Of a stretch of 55,309 nt of DNA, positions 1 through 10,094 are shown piece by piece. Numbering within the stretch: the stretch's first letter is position 1; each line of letters opens with the position of its first letter. The DNA is from Pseudomonadota bacterium (GTDB lineage: Bacteria > Pseudomonadota > Alphaproteobacteria > Sphingomonadales > Sphingomonadaceae). The stretch is taken from contig CAUJJI010000240.1 in the NCBI GenBank assembly GCA_963205265.1, positions 1 through 55,309 on the forward strand. The letters run 5' to 3'. The notes under the pieces were generated by a model. It was not told where the DNA came from and did not search any database. It saw only the letters and a list, made by a program, of their open reading frames with translations. Both the position numbers and the translations under genes were made by a program.

Positions 1-141
1 CCAGCGGGGGTGAAGCTGTGTCCAGCGTAAAGATCCTCCCCCATAGGGGGAGGGGGACCGCCGGCGCAGCCGGTGGTGGAGGGGTGTCCCCCTCCGATCG
101 AACGCTGACACCCCTCCGTCATTCGCTACGCGAATGCCACC
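1..141. repeat. Left copy of long intergenic repeat (family A)
   Basis: Bases 31-141 are the exact reverse complement of 55053-55163 (111 of 111), and bases 1-23 match 55169-55191; only the short stretch between (7 versus 5 bases) differs. The element is rich in CCTCCCC/GGGGAGG arms and can fold on itself. A related but diverged copy lies at 32078-32215. Bases 142-202 hold a further GGGGAGG arm and no gene. I see no coding function. Confidence 0.85.
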
Positions 142-202
142 ACCCCTTCCAGGGGAGGAGCTTTTGGTTCCTACCCCGTAAGGGGAGGAACTGGGCCCAA
201 CT

Positions 203-1618
203 TCAGGAAACCGCGCTCCACCCGCTCCCCAGCGCCTTGAACAGGTCCACCCGCCGCGAGCCGAGTTCCTGGCTCGAGCCGGCCAGCGCTGCCCGCGCGT
301 CGAGCAGGTCGCGTTGCGCCTCGAGCAGTTCGAGGAAGGCGATCGACCCTGCCCGGTAGCGCTGCTCGGCCAGGCGGTAGGCGGCCGCGGCGTGACTCGC
401 CGCCTCGCCCAGCCGCCGGTTGCGCTCGCTTTCGGCGGCGTAGAACGTCAGCGCCTGCTCGACTTCCTTGAGCGCGGTCAGCACCGTCCCCTCGAACTGG
501 GCGAGCGAGGCCTGGGCAGTGGCGCGCGCCTGCTGGACGTGCGAGCCGCCGACGACCAGGCTCGGCCAGCTCCACGAAATCAGCGGACCGAGCGAGAAGG
601 TCGTCGAATCGCCGCCGCGGACGCTGTCGTTGCGGAAGAAGTTGCCCGACCCGCCCAGCGAGATGCGCGGATAGAGGTCGGCCGTGGCGACGCCGATGCG
701 CGCGGTGTCGGCGGCCAGCCTGCGTTCCGCCTCGCGCACGTCGGGGCGGCGGGCGAGCAGGCCGCGGCCGTCGCCGACCGGAATGCCTGCCGCCGGCGCC
801 GGCGGCCGGGCGCAGCTGCGCGCTTCCTCCGGCACCTCGGCCGGAGTGGCGCCGAGCAGGGCCGCCAGTTCGAACAGGGCGGCGCGGCGGCGCCCCTCGA
901 GCATGGGCAGGCTGGCGCGGATATTGGCCAGGACGACTGCCGAGCGTTCGGTGTCGAGCCGCATGCCGGCGCCGGCGCTTTCGCGCTCCTGCTGGATCTT
1001 CAGCTCGCGTTCGGCGATGCGGACCGATTCGGCCGCCACCGCCGCGCTTTCGGCAAAGGCGCAGGCATCGACATAGGCGCGCGTGGTCTCGGCCGCGACA
1101 GTCAACGCGACGCGGTCGCGCACCGCCTCGACCGCGGCGGCATCGGCCCTCGCCGCCTCGATCGTGCGGCCGAGGCGACCGAACAGGTCGATCTCCCAGT
1201 CGATGGTTGCCGAGCCGTTGTACGACCACTGCGCGCCCTGGCTCTGCTGGCCGGCCTGCTGGGCGCCCGAGCCGCCGCGATTGCCCTGGTCGTCGCCGTA
1301 GTCGGCCCCGGCGGTGAGATCGCCGGTCGGCAGCAGCCCGGACCGCGCCTCGCGGACTACGGCCTGGGCGCGCAGCAGGTTGGCGCGCGCCGCGCGCAGG
1401 TCGGTGTTGGCGGCCAGCGCCCGCTCGACCAGACGGTCGAGCGCGGGATCGTCGTAGAGCCGCCACCAGCGCTCGACCGGCTCGGCGACGGTCGCTCCCG
1501 GCGCCGCGGTCTGGAACGCGCCGAGGGCCGGCGGCGGCGATGCCGGGCGCTCGTAGTCGGGCCCGACCGCGCAGGCCGAGAGCAGCGCGAGAACCGGCAG
1601 GAGCAGCCACCTAGGCAT
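203..1618 (-). CDS. RND efflux outer-membrane factor, NodT/OprM family
   Basis: A 471-residue outer-membrane channel lipoprotein of a tripartite RND pump, which would carry drugs or other toxic compounds from the adaptor/pump complex across the outer membrane. The N-terminus has a signal peptide ending in a lipobox (LSAC, Cys16) followed by the family-typical AVGPDYERP. Two repeated OEP halves with long alanine-rich helices fill the rest, and GLLARRPDVREAERRL is the hallmark stretch of this family. The ATG start overlaps the end of the pump gene by 8 bases, so the two are translationally coupled. It is the last gene of the minus-strand efflux operon. Substrate unknown. Confidence 0.93.
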   Translation of the reverse strand: MPRWLLLPVLALLSACAVGPDYERPASPPPALGAFQTAAPGATVAEPVERWWRLYDDPALDRLVERALAANTDLRAARANLLRAQAVVREARSGLLPTGDLTAGADYGDDQGNRGGSGAQQAGQQSQGAQWSYNGSATIDWEIDLFGRLGRTIEAARADAAAVEAVRDRVALTVAAETTRAYVDACAFAESAAVAAESVRIAERELKIQQERESAGAGMRLDTERSAVVLANIRASLPMLEGRRRAALFELAALLGATPAEVPEEARSCARPPAPAAGIPVGDGRGLLARRPDVREAERRLAADTARIGVATADLYPRISLGGSGNFFRNDSVRGGDSTTFSLGPLISWSWPSLVVGGSHVQQARATAQASLAQFEGTVLTALKEVEQALTFYAAESERNRRLGEAASHAAAAYRLAEQRYRAGSIAFLELLEAQRDLLDARAALAGSSQELGSRRVDLFKALGSGWSAVS

Positions 1619-4600
1619 GGGCCGCCTCGTCCAGCCTGGCGAGTGCCTTGGCCCGCTCGCCCTCGGCTTCGGCGCGGTGGTCGCGCGCGACGAAGGTGTA
1701 GATGGTCGGCAGCACGAACAGCGTGAACAGCGTGCCGACCACCATGCCCATGACGACGACGATGCCGATGGCGAAGCGGCTCGCCGCGCCGGCCCCGCCG
1801 GCGAAGATCAGCGGCACGAGGCCGGCGACCATCGCCGCCGTGGTCATCAGCACCGGCCGCATGCGCACCGCGGCCGCCCGGCGGATTGCCGCCGCCCGGT
1901 CGAGCCCCTGTTCGTGCTGCATCTCGTTGGCGAAGGACACCATCAGGATGCCGTGCTTGGAAATCAGTCCGATCAGGGTGACCAGGCCGATCTGGGTATA
2001 GATATTGAGCGTGGCGAAGCCGAGGTAGAGCGGGATCAGCGCCCCGCAGATCGCCAGCGGCACCGTCACCAGGATGACGACCGGATCGCGGAAGCTTTCG
2101 AACTGGGCGGCGAGCACCAGGAAGATCACCACCAGCGCGAAGCCGAACGACACGGTCAAGCGGTTGCCTTCGTAGACGTATTGCCGGCTGTCGGACAGCC
2201 AGTCGACCTGGAAGCCCGCGGGCAGCGGCTGCTGCTGCAGGAAGTCGACCGCCTGGCCCATGGTCGCCCCCGGCGCGAGCACGGCAGACAGGGTGGCGGA
2301 ATTCATCTGGTTGTACTGCGGCAGGCGGTTGGCCTGCGGGCGCATGTCGACTTTCACCACGGTCGACAGCGGCACCAGCTTGCCCGACTGCGCCTTGACG
2401 TAGAAGCGGCCGAGGCTCTCGGGCGTCAGCCGCCGGTCCTGCGGCACTTGCGCGATCACGTCGTAGGAACGGTCGTGGTAGTTGAAGCGGTTGACGTAGT
2501 TCTCGCCCACCAGAGTCGCCAGGGTGCCGGCGATCGCGTCCATGGTCACGCCGAGCTCGCCCGCCTTGGCGCGGTCGATGGTGAGGTGCGCCTCGGGACT
2601 GTCGAAGGCGAGGTCGCTGTCGACGAAGGCGAACAGGCCGCTGCCCCAGGCGGCACCCTTGATCCGCTCCATCGCCGCATAGATCGTGCCGAAATCGTCC
2701 GACGAGCGGATCACCATCTGCACCGGCAGGCCGCCGCTGCCGGCGGGCAGCGAGGGCGGCTGGAAGGCCGCGGCGAACATGCCCGACAGCTGCGAGCCCT
2801 TGGCGTTGAGCTCGGCCTGGATCTCGGCGGCGCTGCGGCTGCGTTGGTCCCAGTCCTTGAGAATGATGCCGCCGAAGCCGTTGTTCATCCCGTCGGTGCC
2901 GGCGCCGAACCACGAGCTGCGGTATTCCTTCTGTTCGTGGAAGATGCGGTCCATCTCGGCGGCATAGCGCTCGGTATATGTGACGTTGGCGTATTGCGGG
3001 CCCTTGAGCTGGACGAAGATGACGCCCTGGTCCTCCTCGGGCGCGAGCTCGCGCCGGGCGCCGCCGAACAGCACGACGATGCCCACCAGCACTGCCAGTC
3101 CGGCGACCAGCACGGCGCCGCGGGCGGCCAGCGTCCTGTCGAGCAGCCGGCCGTAGGCTTGCGTCAGCCGCTGCATGGTATGCTCGATCCGCTGGGCCAG
3201 CCTGCCTTCGCTGAGCGAGGGGTGCAGCAGGTAGCTGCTCATCATCGGCGACAGCGTCAGCGCGATCACCCCCGAGACGATCACCGCCCCGGCAAGCGTG
3301 AAGGCGAACTCGCGGAACAGCGCGCCGGTCAGCCCGCCCATCAGGCCGATCGGGGTATAGACCGCGGCCAGAGTGATGGTCATGGCGATGACCGGCCGCA
3401 CGATCTCGCGCGCGCCGATCAGCGCCGCCTCAACCGGGCTCAGCCCGTCCTCGATATGGCGGTGGATGTTCTCGACCACGACGATCGCGTCGTCGACGAC
3501 GAGGCCGATCGCCAGGACCATGGCGAGCAGCGTCAGCAGGTTCAGCGAGAAGCCCATGGCCAGCATCAGCGCCGCGGTTCCGACCAGCGACAGCGGGATC
3601 GTGATCACCGGGATGATCACTGCCCGCGCCGTGCCCAGGAACAGGAAGATGACGATGACGACGATGATCACCGCTTCGACCAGCGTGGTCGTCACCTCGT
3701 CGATCGAGGCGTTGACGAAATGCGCGACGTCGAACTGGTTGAACACTTTCACGCCCGGCGGCGCGACGCGGTTGATGTCGGGCAGCAGCTTCTCCACCGC
3801 CTTGACGATCTCGAGCGGGTTGCCGTCGGGCGTCGGCGAGATGGCGATGAACACCGCCCGCCGGCCGCTGCTGGTGGCGCTGCTGTCGTAGTTCTGGCCG
3901 CCGATCTCGACCGTGGCGACGTCGCCCAGGCGGACGATCGAATTGCCGCTCGACTTGATGACCATGTCGCGGAAATCGTCGACGCCGGCAAGGTCGGTGC
4001 CGGCCGTGATGTTGATCACCGTGCGCGCGCTGCGGAGCCGGCCCGGCGCCGACTGGACATTGTTGGCGCGCAGCGCCTCGGCCACTTCGCCGGCGGAAAT
4101 GCCGCGCGCGGTCAGCTTGTCGGGATCGAGCCAGATGCGCATCGCCAGCACCTGCTGGCCGCCCATCTCGATCGAGCCGACGCCGGGCACCGCGGTGATC
4201 AGCGGCCGGGCGACGCGGGTGGCGAAGTCGGTCAGCTGCGGGATCGACAGCGTGTCGCTCTGGAACGTGATGTACTGGACCGCGGATACGCCGTCGGTGA
4301 TCTTGGTGATCACCGGGTCGGTGGCGCCCGGCGGCAGCTGGTACTTGACCTGCTGCACCTTGGCCAGGATCTCGGTCATCGAGCGGTCGGCATTGGCGTT
4401 GAGCTTGAGCTTGGCCTGGACCGAGCTCATCCCCTGGCTCGAGCTCGAGGTCAGGTATTCGATGCCGTTGGCGGTGGAGATGGCCTGGGCGATCGGCGTG
4501 GTGACGAAGCCCTGCATCACTTCCTGGGTGGCGCCCGGATAGCTGGTCGTCACCTGGATCGTCGCGCTTTCCATGTTGGGATATTCGCGCGTGTTGAGCA

Positions 4601-4691
4601 GGAACAGCGATGCTCCGCCGACCAGCAGGATCAGCAGGTTGACGACGACCGCGAGGATCGGCCGCCGGATGAAGATGTCGGTGAAGCGCAC
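1611..4691 (-). CDS. RND efflux pump, HAE1 family inner-membrane permease
   Basis: A 1026-residue proton-driven RND transporter of the AcrB/MexB-like (HAE1) class. It opens with the typical FIRRPILAVVVN first membrane segment, has two large periplasmic loops and twelve membrane segments, and carries the paired aspartates of TM4 (GLVVDDAIVVVENIHR) used for proton relay. Start chosen is GTG (VRFTDIFIRRP), only two bases after the stop of the adaptor gene. Longer in-frame extension upstream would run antisense to nothing and overlaps the adaptor gene, so I reject it. Operon order adaptor-pump-channel is standard. The exporter's substrates cannot be told from sequence. Confidence 0.95.
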   Translation of the reverse strand: MRFTDIFIRRPILAVVVNLLILLVGGASLFLLNTREYPNMESATIQVTTSYPGATQEVMQGFVTTPIAQAISTANGIEYLTSSSSQGMSSVQAKLKLNANADRSMTEILAKVQQVKYQLPPGATDPVITKITDGVSAVQYITFQSDTLSIPQLTDFATRVARPLITAVPGVGSIEMGGQQVLAMRIWLDPDKLTARGISAGEVAEALRANNVQSAPGRLRSARTVINITAGTDLAGVDDFRDMVIKSSGNSIVRLGDVATVEIGGQNYDSSATSSGRRAVFIAISPTPDGNPLEIVKAVEKLLPDINRVAPPGVKVFNQFDVAHFVNASIDEVTTTLVEAVIIVVIVIFLFLGTARAVIIPVITIPLSLVGTAALMLAMGFSLNLLTLLAMVLAIGLVVDDAIVVVENIHRHIEDGLSPVEAALIGAREIVRPVIAMTITLAAVYTPIGLMGGLTGALFREFAFTLAGAVIVSGVIALTLSPMMSSYLLHPSLSEGRLAQRIEHTMQRLTQAYGRLLDRTLAARGAVLVAGLAVLVGIVVLFGGARRELAPEEDQGVIFVQLKGPQYANVTYTERYAAEMDRIFHEQKEYRSSWFGAGTDGMNNGFGGIILKDWDQRSRSAAEIQAELNAKGSQLSGMFAAAFQPPSLPAGSGGLPVQMVIRSSDDFGTIYAAMERIKGAAWGSGLFAFVDSDLAFDSPEAHLTIDRAKAGELGVTMDAIAGTLATLVGENYVNRFNYHDRSYDVIAQVPQDRRLTPESLGRFYVKAQSGKLVPLSTVVKVDMRPQANRLPQYNQMNSATLSAVLAPGATMGQAVDFLQQQPLPAGFQVDWLSDSRQYVYEGNRLTVSFGFALVVIFLVLAAQFESFRDPVVILVTVPLAICGALIPLYLGFATLNIYTQIGLVTLIGLISKHGILMVSFANEMQHEQGLDRAAAIRRAAAVRMRPVLMTTAAMVAGLVPLIFAGGAGAASRFAIGIVVVMGMVVGTLFTLFVLPTIYTFVARDHRAEAEGERAKALARLDEAAHA

Positions 4692-4693
4692 GG

Positions 4694-5833
4694 TCAGCGC
4701 CCGAGGGCGGGGACCAGCCGGGTCACCCTGACCGGGGCGCCGGGCTGCACGCGGAGCTGCCCCTCGGTGACGACGACGTCGCCCGGCTTGAGCCCCTTGG
4801 CGACCACCACCGAGCTGCCGAAGCGCCGGCCGGTGGTGACTGCGACCATTTCCGCCTTGCCTTCGCGGCGGGGATCGCTGCCGCGGACCACGACGACGCT
4901 GTCGCCCTGAGCCGAGGTCACGATGGCGGTCGCCGGCACGACCAGCGCGGCAGGCAGCGGTGGCAGGCTGAGCGCGGTGCTGACGTACATGCCGGGCCGC
5001 AGCGCCCGGTCGGGATTGGCGAGCAGGCCCTGCACGGCGATGTTGCGGCTGTCCTCGGCCACGCGCGGCTCGATCGCGGTCACCCGCGCAGTGAACACCC
5101 GGCCGGGCCAAGCGTCCGAGGTGACCCGCAGCTCGCTGCCCTCGCGCAGCTTGGCCAGTTCCTGCTGCGGTACCGAGAAATCGACGTAGAGCCGGTCGAG
5201 ATTGGTCAGCGAGGCGACGGCGTCGCCGGGATTGAGATATTGCCCCAGGTCGACCTTGCGCACCCCGACCTGGCCGGAGAACGGCGCGGCGATGCGCTTC
5301 TGCGCAAGCCGGGCGTCGAGCTGGCGGACCGCGGCGACGGCCTGGTCGTATTCCGCCTGCCGCTGCTGCAGCGTCTCGCGCGATTCCGCCCCGCTGGGCA
5401 CCAGCTTGCGGGCACGGGCGAGCTGCAGCCGGGCAAAGTCCGCCTTGGCGACGGCAGCGGCGCGATCGGCGCGCTCCGGCTCGTCGTTGAGCTGGACGAG
5501 GACATTGCCGCCGGCAACCTGCTCTCCCGCCGAGAAGCGGATCGCGGTGACCCGGCCGGCCACTTCGGGCGAGAGCACGACTTCGCGCACGGCGCGCAGC
5601 GAGCCCACGGCTTCGAGCGCGGCCGGCACATCGACGGAAGAGACCACCGTGGCCACCACCGTCGTCGGCGGCGGCGCGGAGGCCGGCGGGGCGGCGCTCA
5701 ACCAGCTGCGCCAGAGGAACAGGAGCAGGAAGATGCCGACGACTGCCGCCAACACGACGAGCGCTTGCCGGACCTGATGCCGGGGTGGCCGCTGGTCGTC
5801 TTCGTCGGCCAGGGTGTCACCGTCGAGCGGCAT
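4694..5833 (-). CDS. RND efflux periplasmic adaptor (MFP/HlyD family)
   Basis: A 379-residue membrane-fusion protein that bridges the RND pump and the outer-membrane channel. A single N-terminal membrane segment lies at about residues 23-40, after a charged cytoplasmic tail, followed by a lipoyl/alpha-hairpin/beta-barrel arrangement: LSPEVAGRVTAIRFSAGEQV is the lipoyl half motif, RIAAPFSGQVGVRKVDLGQY the returning half. ATG at 5833 is preceded by GGGGAAG at a good distance. First gene of the minus-strand operon; the 5834-6006 gap upstream holds a weak TTGACG-type promoter candidate and no obvious regulator gene is adjacent. Confidence 0.94.
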   Translation of the reverse strand: MPLDGDTLADEDDQRPPRHQVRQALVVLAAVVGIFLLLFLWRSWLSAAPPASAPPPTTVVATVVSSVDVPAALEAVGSLRAVREVVLSPEVAGRVTAIRFSAGEQVAGGNVLVQLNDEPERADRAAAVAKADFARLQLARARKLVPSGAESRETLQQRQAEYDQAVAAVRQLDARLAQKRIAAPFSGQVGVRKVDLGQYLNPGDAVASLTNLDRLYVDFSVPQQELAKLREGSELRVTSDAWPGRVFTARVTAIEPRVAEDSRNIAVQGLLANPDRALRPGMYVSTALSLPPLPAALVVPATAIVTSAQGDSVVVVRGSDPRREGKAEMVAVTTGRRFGSSVVVAKGLKPGDVVVTEGQLRVQPGAPVRVTRLVPALGR

Positions 5834-6006
5834 CGTCTGACTTCCCCAATCGCTGCTTCGCTTCGTCGTCTCGTCGACCAGCCGGCTACCAATGTTGCGC
5901 TGCACCGTCAATCTGGACGGAAGGGAATGGATCGGAAACGGAGATAATAAGCCCTTGCAAAGCCGCTGCTTGGCAGGGGCTCCAGTTCGCGGCTGCGGGA
6001 TGCCGG

Positions 6007-7014
6007 TCAGTCGAGGGGAATGCGGTAGACTTCCGCCGCGGTGCGGCGGAACAGCCGGTCCTTGTCCTCTTCCGAACAGCCCGCGGCGATCCGCTGGAAA
6101 GCGTTCCAGGTCGCACCATAGCTGCCGGAGGTCTTGTCGGGCGGAAAGTTGCTTTCGAACATCGCGCGCCGCGGGGTGAAGGCCTCGATACACGTCTCGA
6201 CATAGGGACGCCATTTGCCGGCCAGTTCCTCGGACCCCGCCGGGCCGGTCTCGGCGCCGATCGCCCTGCCGATGTCCATGCCCATGCCGCCGACCTTGAT
6301 CGTGACGTTGGGCCGGCGCGCCAGCTCGCGAATCCGGGCCGCCCAGTCGGCCCGCGCGTCGTCCGCCCGCCCGGCCCAGACGCCGAGCACTTCCGGCGTG
6401 CCGATGTGGTCGAGCACGATCGCCAGGCCGGGCAGCGCATCGGCGAAGTCGATCAGCTCGCCGAGCTGGGTGTGCAGGCACCAGACGTCGAGGCTGAGGT
6501 CGAGGTCGGCCAGCACTTTCGCCCCTTCGCGGAAAGCGGGATCGAGCAGCACGCCGGGCTGGCCGTGTCCGGCCGGCTGCCCGAACATCCCGGCCGCGCT
6601 GTAGGCGATCGGCATGCGGATGCCGCGGAAGCGCTCGCCCGCCCGCGCCATATGCAGCTCCAGCACCGGGCGGACGCGCGCGCCGAGCCTCAGGTCGGCG
6701 CTGCCGACGATGCGGTGCGCGACCCGGCAGGGCCCGTAGTTGCCGCTCGCGCTCATCGCCGCGATGCCGTTGACGAATTCGGTCTCGCCGACGCAGCGCA
6801 GTTCGTCGGGACCGTCCTGCCGGTACATCTGGCCGCATTCGACGAAGACCGTGTGCGTCACCTCCTGGCCGCTGGCCGCGACCATGGCGAGCAGTTCCGG
6901 CAGCAGGAAGCGCTGCGCCTGCCGGAGTAGGCCCGGCCTGCCCATGATCTCCCACAGATGCAGGTGCGGATCGATGATCCTGCGGCCGGGCTCGAAAGGG
7001 GCTTCGTCGTTCAT
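6007..7014 (-). CDS. Amidohydrolase family 2 (COG3618-type TIM-barrel hydrolase)
   Basis: A 335-residue predicted metal-dependent hydrolase of the amidohydrolase_2 family, whose relatives include lactonases of aromatic degradation. Visible family features are the N-terminal metal motif DPHLHLW near residue 15, a mid-protein LDHIGTP, and a C-terminal MFESNFPPDK that supplies the last active-site acid region. ATG at 7014 has AGAAGG upstream; longer in-frame starts lack one. It stands alone between the efflux operon and the GH130 gene, same strand. Two further amidohydrolases lie in the catabolic region (27293, 34629) but are of different subfamilies. Substrate unknown. Confidence 0.85.
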   Translation of the reverse strand: MNDEAPFEPGRRIIDPHLHLWEIMGRPGLLRQAQRFLLPELLAMVAASGQEVTHTVFVECGQMYRQDGPDELRCVGETEFVNGIAAMSASGNYGPCRVAHRIVGSADLRLGARVRPVLELHMARAGERFRGIRMPIAYSAAGMFGQPAGHGQPGVLLDPAFREGAKVLADLDLSLDVWCLHTQLGELIDFADALPGLAIVLDHIGTPEVLGVWAGRADDARADWAARIRELARRPNVTIKVGGMGMDIGRAIGAETGPAGSEELAGKWRPYVETCIEAFTPRRAMFESNFPPDKTSGSYGATWNAFQRIAAGCSEEDKDRLFRRTAAEVYRIPLD

Positions 7015-7195
7015 CGGGTCAATCCTTCTGCCAGTTCCAGGCTCTCGCCGGTCTGGTCGGCGGCATCCGCACTCTCCTCGCAGGCGCCGCTCGCATGGCG
7101 ACGGTTCCACTAGCGATGCTGGCAGCAAGCGCGGGAATGCGCAACGCCCGCACCGGCCGAGGCGATGCGCTTTCCCGCGTCGCCCCGGAGCACTC

Positions 7196-7302
7196 CTAGA
7201 GTGGTCTCGACTTTGATTGCATCAAAGCCAGCACTCTAGAACTCTGTCTTACCGTGATTTCCGAGTCGCCAGATGATTCCATCTGGCTCGAAATCACTCT
7301 AG
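7196..7302. repeat. Palindromic intergenic element with CTAGAGTG/CACTCTAG ends (family C)
   Basis: The element starts with CTAGAGTG (7196), has CACTCTAG at 7232-7239 and again at 7295-7302, and contains two inverted repeats: CTTTGAT-TGC-ATCAAAG (7211-7227) and an imperfect stem of about 20 bp (7254-7298). It matches a style of interspersed palindromic repeat I know from alphaproteobacterial genomes. Its right end supplies the TAG stop of the GH130 gene, and the second hairpin could end that transcript. The rest of the 7015-7298 gap shows no gene. Confidence 0.7.
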
Positions 7303-8432
7303 CTGCTTGCGATGAACGCGTCCTTCGGCACGTGCGTGATGCGGCAAGCGAGGTCGGCCTCGCCCGAGGCGACGATGAAGTGGTCGCCGGCGTCGACGAT
7401 GCCGGTGGTGAAGACCACGTCGCGCAGGTAGATCAGGTCCTCGAGCGGCAGCAGCAGTTCGGCGTTCGGCTCGATCAGCGGCGCTTCCCCCGCCGCCAGC
7501 ACGCGCCACGGCTCGTCCGGGTCGAGCAGCGACCAGTAGGTCCGGTAGATGCCGACGATCTCCTTGGGCTCGACCCCGTGCCACAGCGTCAGCCAGCCGC
7601 GTCGGCCGGCGACTTCGGTGAGGATCGGCGGGCTGCCGCCGCCCAGCCTGGCCAGGGCCGTCGTCCCCGCGCGCGGGCGGATGCCGGGCTGGAGGTGCGG
7701 CTGCCAGTGGCGGCAGTCGGGCGAGCTGGCGAGATTGATCGACGGGCCCGACCGCCATTCGCTGCCGGCCGGGTAGGCGAAGTAGAGGTCGCCCAGCGGC
7801 CGCGTCTGCGCCCAGTACTTGCCCCCGATCAGCCCTTCGAAGATCAGCATGTCCTTGTTCTGGTGATCGAGCACGATCCCCTCGAAATGCCAGTCGACGG
7901 CGTCGGCCGAACTGTAGAGCGTGGTCGAGTGGCGTTCGGGGCTGACCGAGCAGGTGGTCATCCAGTAGCGGTCGCCCACCCGGCTGATCCGTGCGTCCTC
8001 GATGCCGTAGCATTGCCAGCTGCCGGCCGGGGCGATGGCGCGATCGTAATGGATGGCGACGATCTCCAGCCCGTCGGGCGTCGTCTCGACCGGCAGCAGC
8101 CAGGACAGCGAGGTCAGCGCCATGACGCGCCAGCCGCCGCCGTGCAGCTTGAACTTGCGGGGGTCGGCGGTGTCGGCGAGGTCGACCGGCCAGCCGCAGA
8201 GCACGAAGCCTTCGCCGTCCCACAGGATCGCATGGACCTTGCCGTCGAACAGCGGCTGGCGCAGCGCCTCGGCGATGCGGACCATGAGCAGCAGGTTGCC
8301 GTTGGGCAGCCGGGTCATGCCGGGATTGAACGCGCCCAGGACATAGGTCTCGGCGTCGAACTGCCCGGCCAGCGGCGAGCGATCGAGATCGATCATCGGC
8401 GGCGTCAGGATCAATCGGTCGACGCGAAACAT
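7299..8432 (-). CDS. GH130 family glycoside phosphorylase/hydrolase
   Basis: A 377-residue five-bladed beta-propeller enzyme of glycoside hydrolase family 130, whose members phosphorolyse or hydrolyse beta-mannosides. The signature GIEDARI (residues 143-149) holds the general acid Asp146; [12 protein letters not shown] near residue 35 and [20 protein letters not shown] near the C-terminus fit the propeller blades of the family. Length is normal. Start ATG at 8432 (MFRVDRL) precedes a second in-frame Met at residue 13. No mannan-related genes or transporters sit next to it, so the substrate is open. Its stop codon is formed by repeat family C. Confidence 0.87.
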   Translation of the reverse strand: MFRVDRLILTPPMIDLDRSPLAGQFDAETYVLGAFNPGMTRLPNGNLLLMVRIAEALRQPLFDGKVHAILWDGEGFVLCGWPVDLADTADPRKFKLHGGGWRVMALTSLSWLLPVETTPDGLEIVAIHYDRAIAPAGSWQCYGIEDARISRVGDRYWMTTCSVSPERHSTTLYSSADAVDWHFEGIVLDHQNKDMLIFEGLIGGKYWAQTRPLGDLYFAYPAGSEWRSGPSINLASSPDCRHWQPHLQPGIRPRAGTTALARLGGGSPPILTEVAGRRGWLTLWHGVEPKEIVGIYRTYWSLLDPDEPWRVLAAGEAPLIEPNAELLLPLEDLIYLRDVVFTTGIVDAGDHFIVASGEADLACRITHVPKDAFIASS

Positions 8433-8503
8433 GGCGCTTCTCCTTCGGGCGCACTAAGTTGTCCTGCAGCACAAGGTTCCGCCGCCTGCGAGCCGGAGGC
8501 CAC

Positions 8504-9889
8504 ATGACCGATTCCCGCACCGAGTCCGATTCGATGGGACCGATCGCCGTCCCGGCCGACTGCCTGTGGGGCGCCCAGACCCAGCGCTCGCGCGAGAATT
8601 TCCGCATCGGCGAAGAGCGCATGCCGCTGCCGCTGATCCGCGCGCTCGGCGTGATCAAGCGGGCGGCGGCAGAGGTGAACCGCGATTTCGGCGCGCTCGA
8701 GCCGCAGCTGGCCGAAGCGATCGCCGCGGCCGCCGCCGAAGTCGCCGCCGGCCGGCTCGACGATCATTTCCCGCTGGTCGTCTGGCAGACCGGGTCGGGC
8801 ACCCAGACCAACATGAATGCCAACGAGGTCATCGCCAACCGCGCCAACATCCTGCTCGGCAGCGAGGCGGGCGCCAAGGCGCCGGTCCACCCCAACGACC
8901 ACGTCAACATGAGCCAGTCGTCGAACGACACCATTCCCACCGCCATCCACGTCGCCGCCATGGCCGAGATCTCGCACCGCCTGATTCCGGCGCTGCGCCG
9001 CCTGGCCGATGCGCTCGACGCCAAGGCCCAGGCCTGGCGGCACATCGTCAAGATCGGCCGCACCCATACCCAGGACGCGACGCCGCTGACGCTGGGCCAG
9101 GAGTTCTCGGGCTATGCCCGGCAAGTCGCCGCCGGCCTGTCGCGGATCGAATCCACCCTGCCCGGCCTGTGCGAGCTGGCCCAGGGCGGGACCGCCGTCG
9201 GCACCGGCATCAATGCCCCCCACGGCTTCGGCGAAGCCATGGCCCGCGCCATCGCCCAGGCGACCTGCCTGCCCTTCACCAGCGCTCCCAACAAGTTCGA
9301 GGCGCTCGCCGCCGAGGACGCGCTGCTGTTTACCCACGGCGCGATCAACGCGCTGGCTGCCGGGCTGTTCAAGATCGCCAACGACATCCGTTTCCTCGGC
9401 TCCGGCCCACGCGCCGGCCTCGGCGAACTGGCCCTGCCCGAGAACGAGCCGGGGTCCTCGATCATGCCGGGCAAGGTCAACCCGACGCAGTGCGAGGCGC
9501 TGACCCAGGTCTGCGCCCAGGTCTTCGGCAACCACGCGACGCTGACTTTCGCCGACAGCCAGGGCCAGTTCGAGCTCAACGTCTACCGCCCGGTCATGGC
9601 CTACAACTTCCTGCAATCGGTACGGCTGCTGGGCGACGCCGCCGACAGCTTCACCGACCACCTCGTGCTGGGCCTGACCCCGCGCGAGGACAACATCCGC
9701 CGCTCGGTCGACGCCTCGCTGATGCTTGTGACCGCCCTCGCCCCCAAGATCGGCTACGACGCCGCCGCCGAGATCGCCAGGAGCGCCTATCGCGAGGGAA
9801 CCACCCTGCGCGAAGCGGCGCTCGCCAGCGGCCATGTCAGCGGCGACGAATACGACGCGCTGGTGCGGCCGGAGCTGATGGTGGGCTGA
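8504..9889 (+). CDS. fumC: Class II fumarate hydratase
   Basis: A 461-residue class II fumarase (fumarate + water to malate, TCA cycle, cytosolic homotetramer). [10 protein letters not shown] carries His188, and the mobile catalytic loop [12 protein letters not shown] carries Ser318/Ser319. Full family length. Start ATG (MTDSRTES) has GGAGG five bases upstream, which decides against the longer reading. Stands as a single plus-strand gene; the 205-base gap behind it is filled by repeat family B. Confidence 0.97.
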   Translation: MTDSRTESDSMGPIAVPADCLWGAQTQRSRENFRIGEERMPLPLIRALGVIKRAAAEVNRDFGALEPQLAEAIAAAAAEVAAGRLDDHFPLVVWQTGSGTQTNMNANEVIANRANILLGSEAGAKAPVHPNDHVNMSQSSNDTIPTAIHVAAMAEISHRLIPALRRLADALDAKAQAWRHIVKIGRTHTQDATPLTLGQEFSGYARQVAAGLSRIESTLPGLCELAQGGTAVGTGINAPHGFGEAMARAIAQATCLPFTSAPNKFEALAAEDALLFTHGAINALAAGLFKIANDIRFLGSGPRAGLGELALPENEPGSSIMPGKVNPTQCEALTQVCAQVFGNHATLTFADSQGQFELNVYRPVMAYNFLQSVRLLGDAADSFTDHLVLGLTPREDNIRRSVDASLMLVTALAPKIGYDAAAEIARSAYREGTTLREAALASGHVSGDEYDALVRPELMVG

Positions 9890-9926
9890 AGTCGCATTTT
9901 CGCGCAGAGGACGCCCAGGCCAAAGG

Positions 9927-10022
9927 TCCCGTCGACGAGGCCAGCGGTCCCGGCTATCGCCGGGACGACGTGCAACCCCTCGTCGTCCCGGGCTCGACCC
10001 AGGACCGCTGGCGGCCGGGCGG
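9927..10022. repeat. Intergenic repeat family B, copy 1
   Basis: Contains a 25-base segment (9927-9951, ending in CCAGCGGTCCCGG) that is repeated exactly at 50621-50645, and the inverted partner GACCGCTGGCGGCCGG that is also shared. The pair forms a long hairpin. Fills most of the fumC-bioB gap (9890-10094); nothing else seen there, and no clear BirA operator was recognised. Confidence 0.75.
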
Positions 10023-10094
10023 GACCGTCGATCGTCGCGCTCTTTCCAATCCGTCCTTGGATTCCCTTCCTGTCGCGGCTAAACGCGCCGCGAC

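Noticed and set aside
1611..6955. Very long open frames extending through the efflux operon and beyond (for example joined pump plus upstream part)
   Set aside because: High GC content keeps shadow frames open. The chosen starts have ribosome sites or stop/start coupling and match family N-termini.
7211..7227. CTTTGAT-TGC-ATCAAAG palindrome as a third copy of the amidohydrolase operator
   Set aside because: It is part of the CTAGAGTG/CACTCTAG repeat element, with N3 instead of N4 spacing, so repeat origin explains it better.
9890..10094. BirA-type biotin operator in front of bioB
   Set aside because: No matching palindrome seen; the region is filled by repeat family B.
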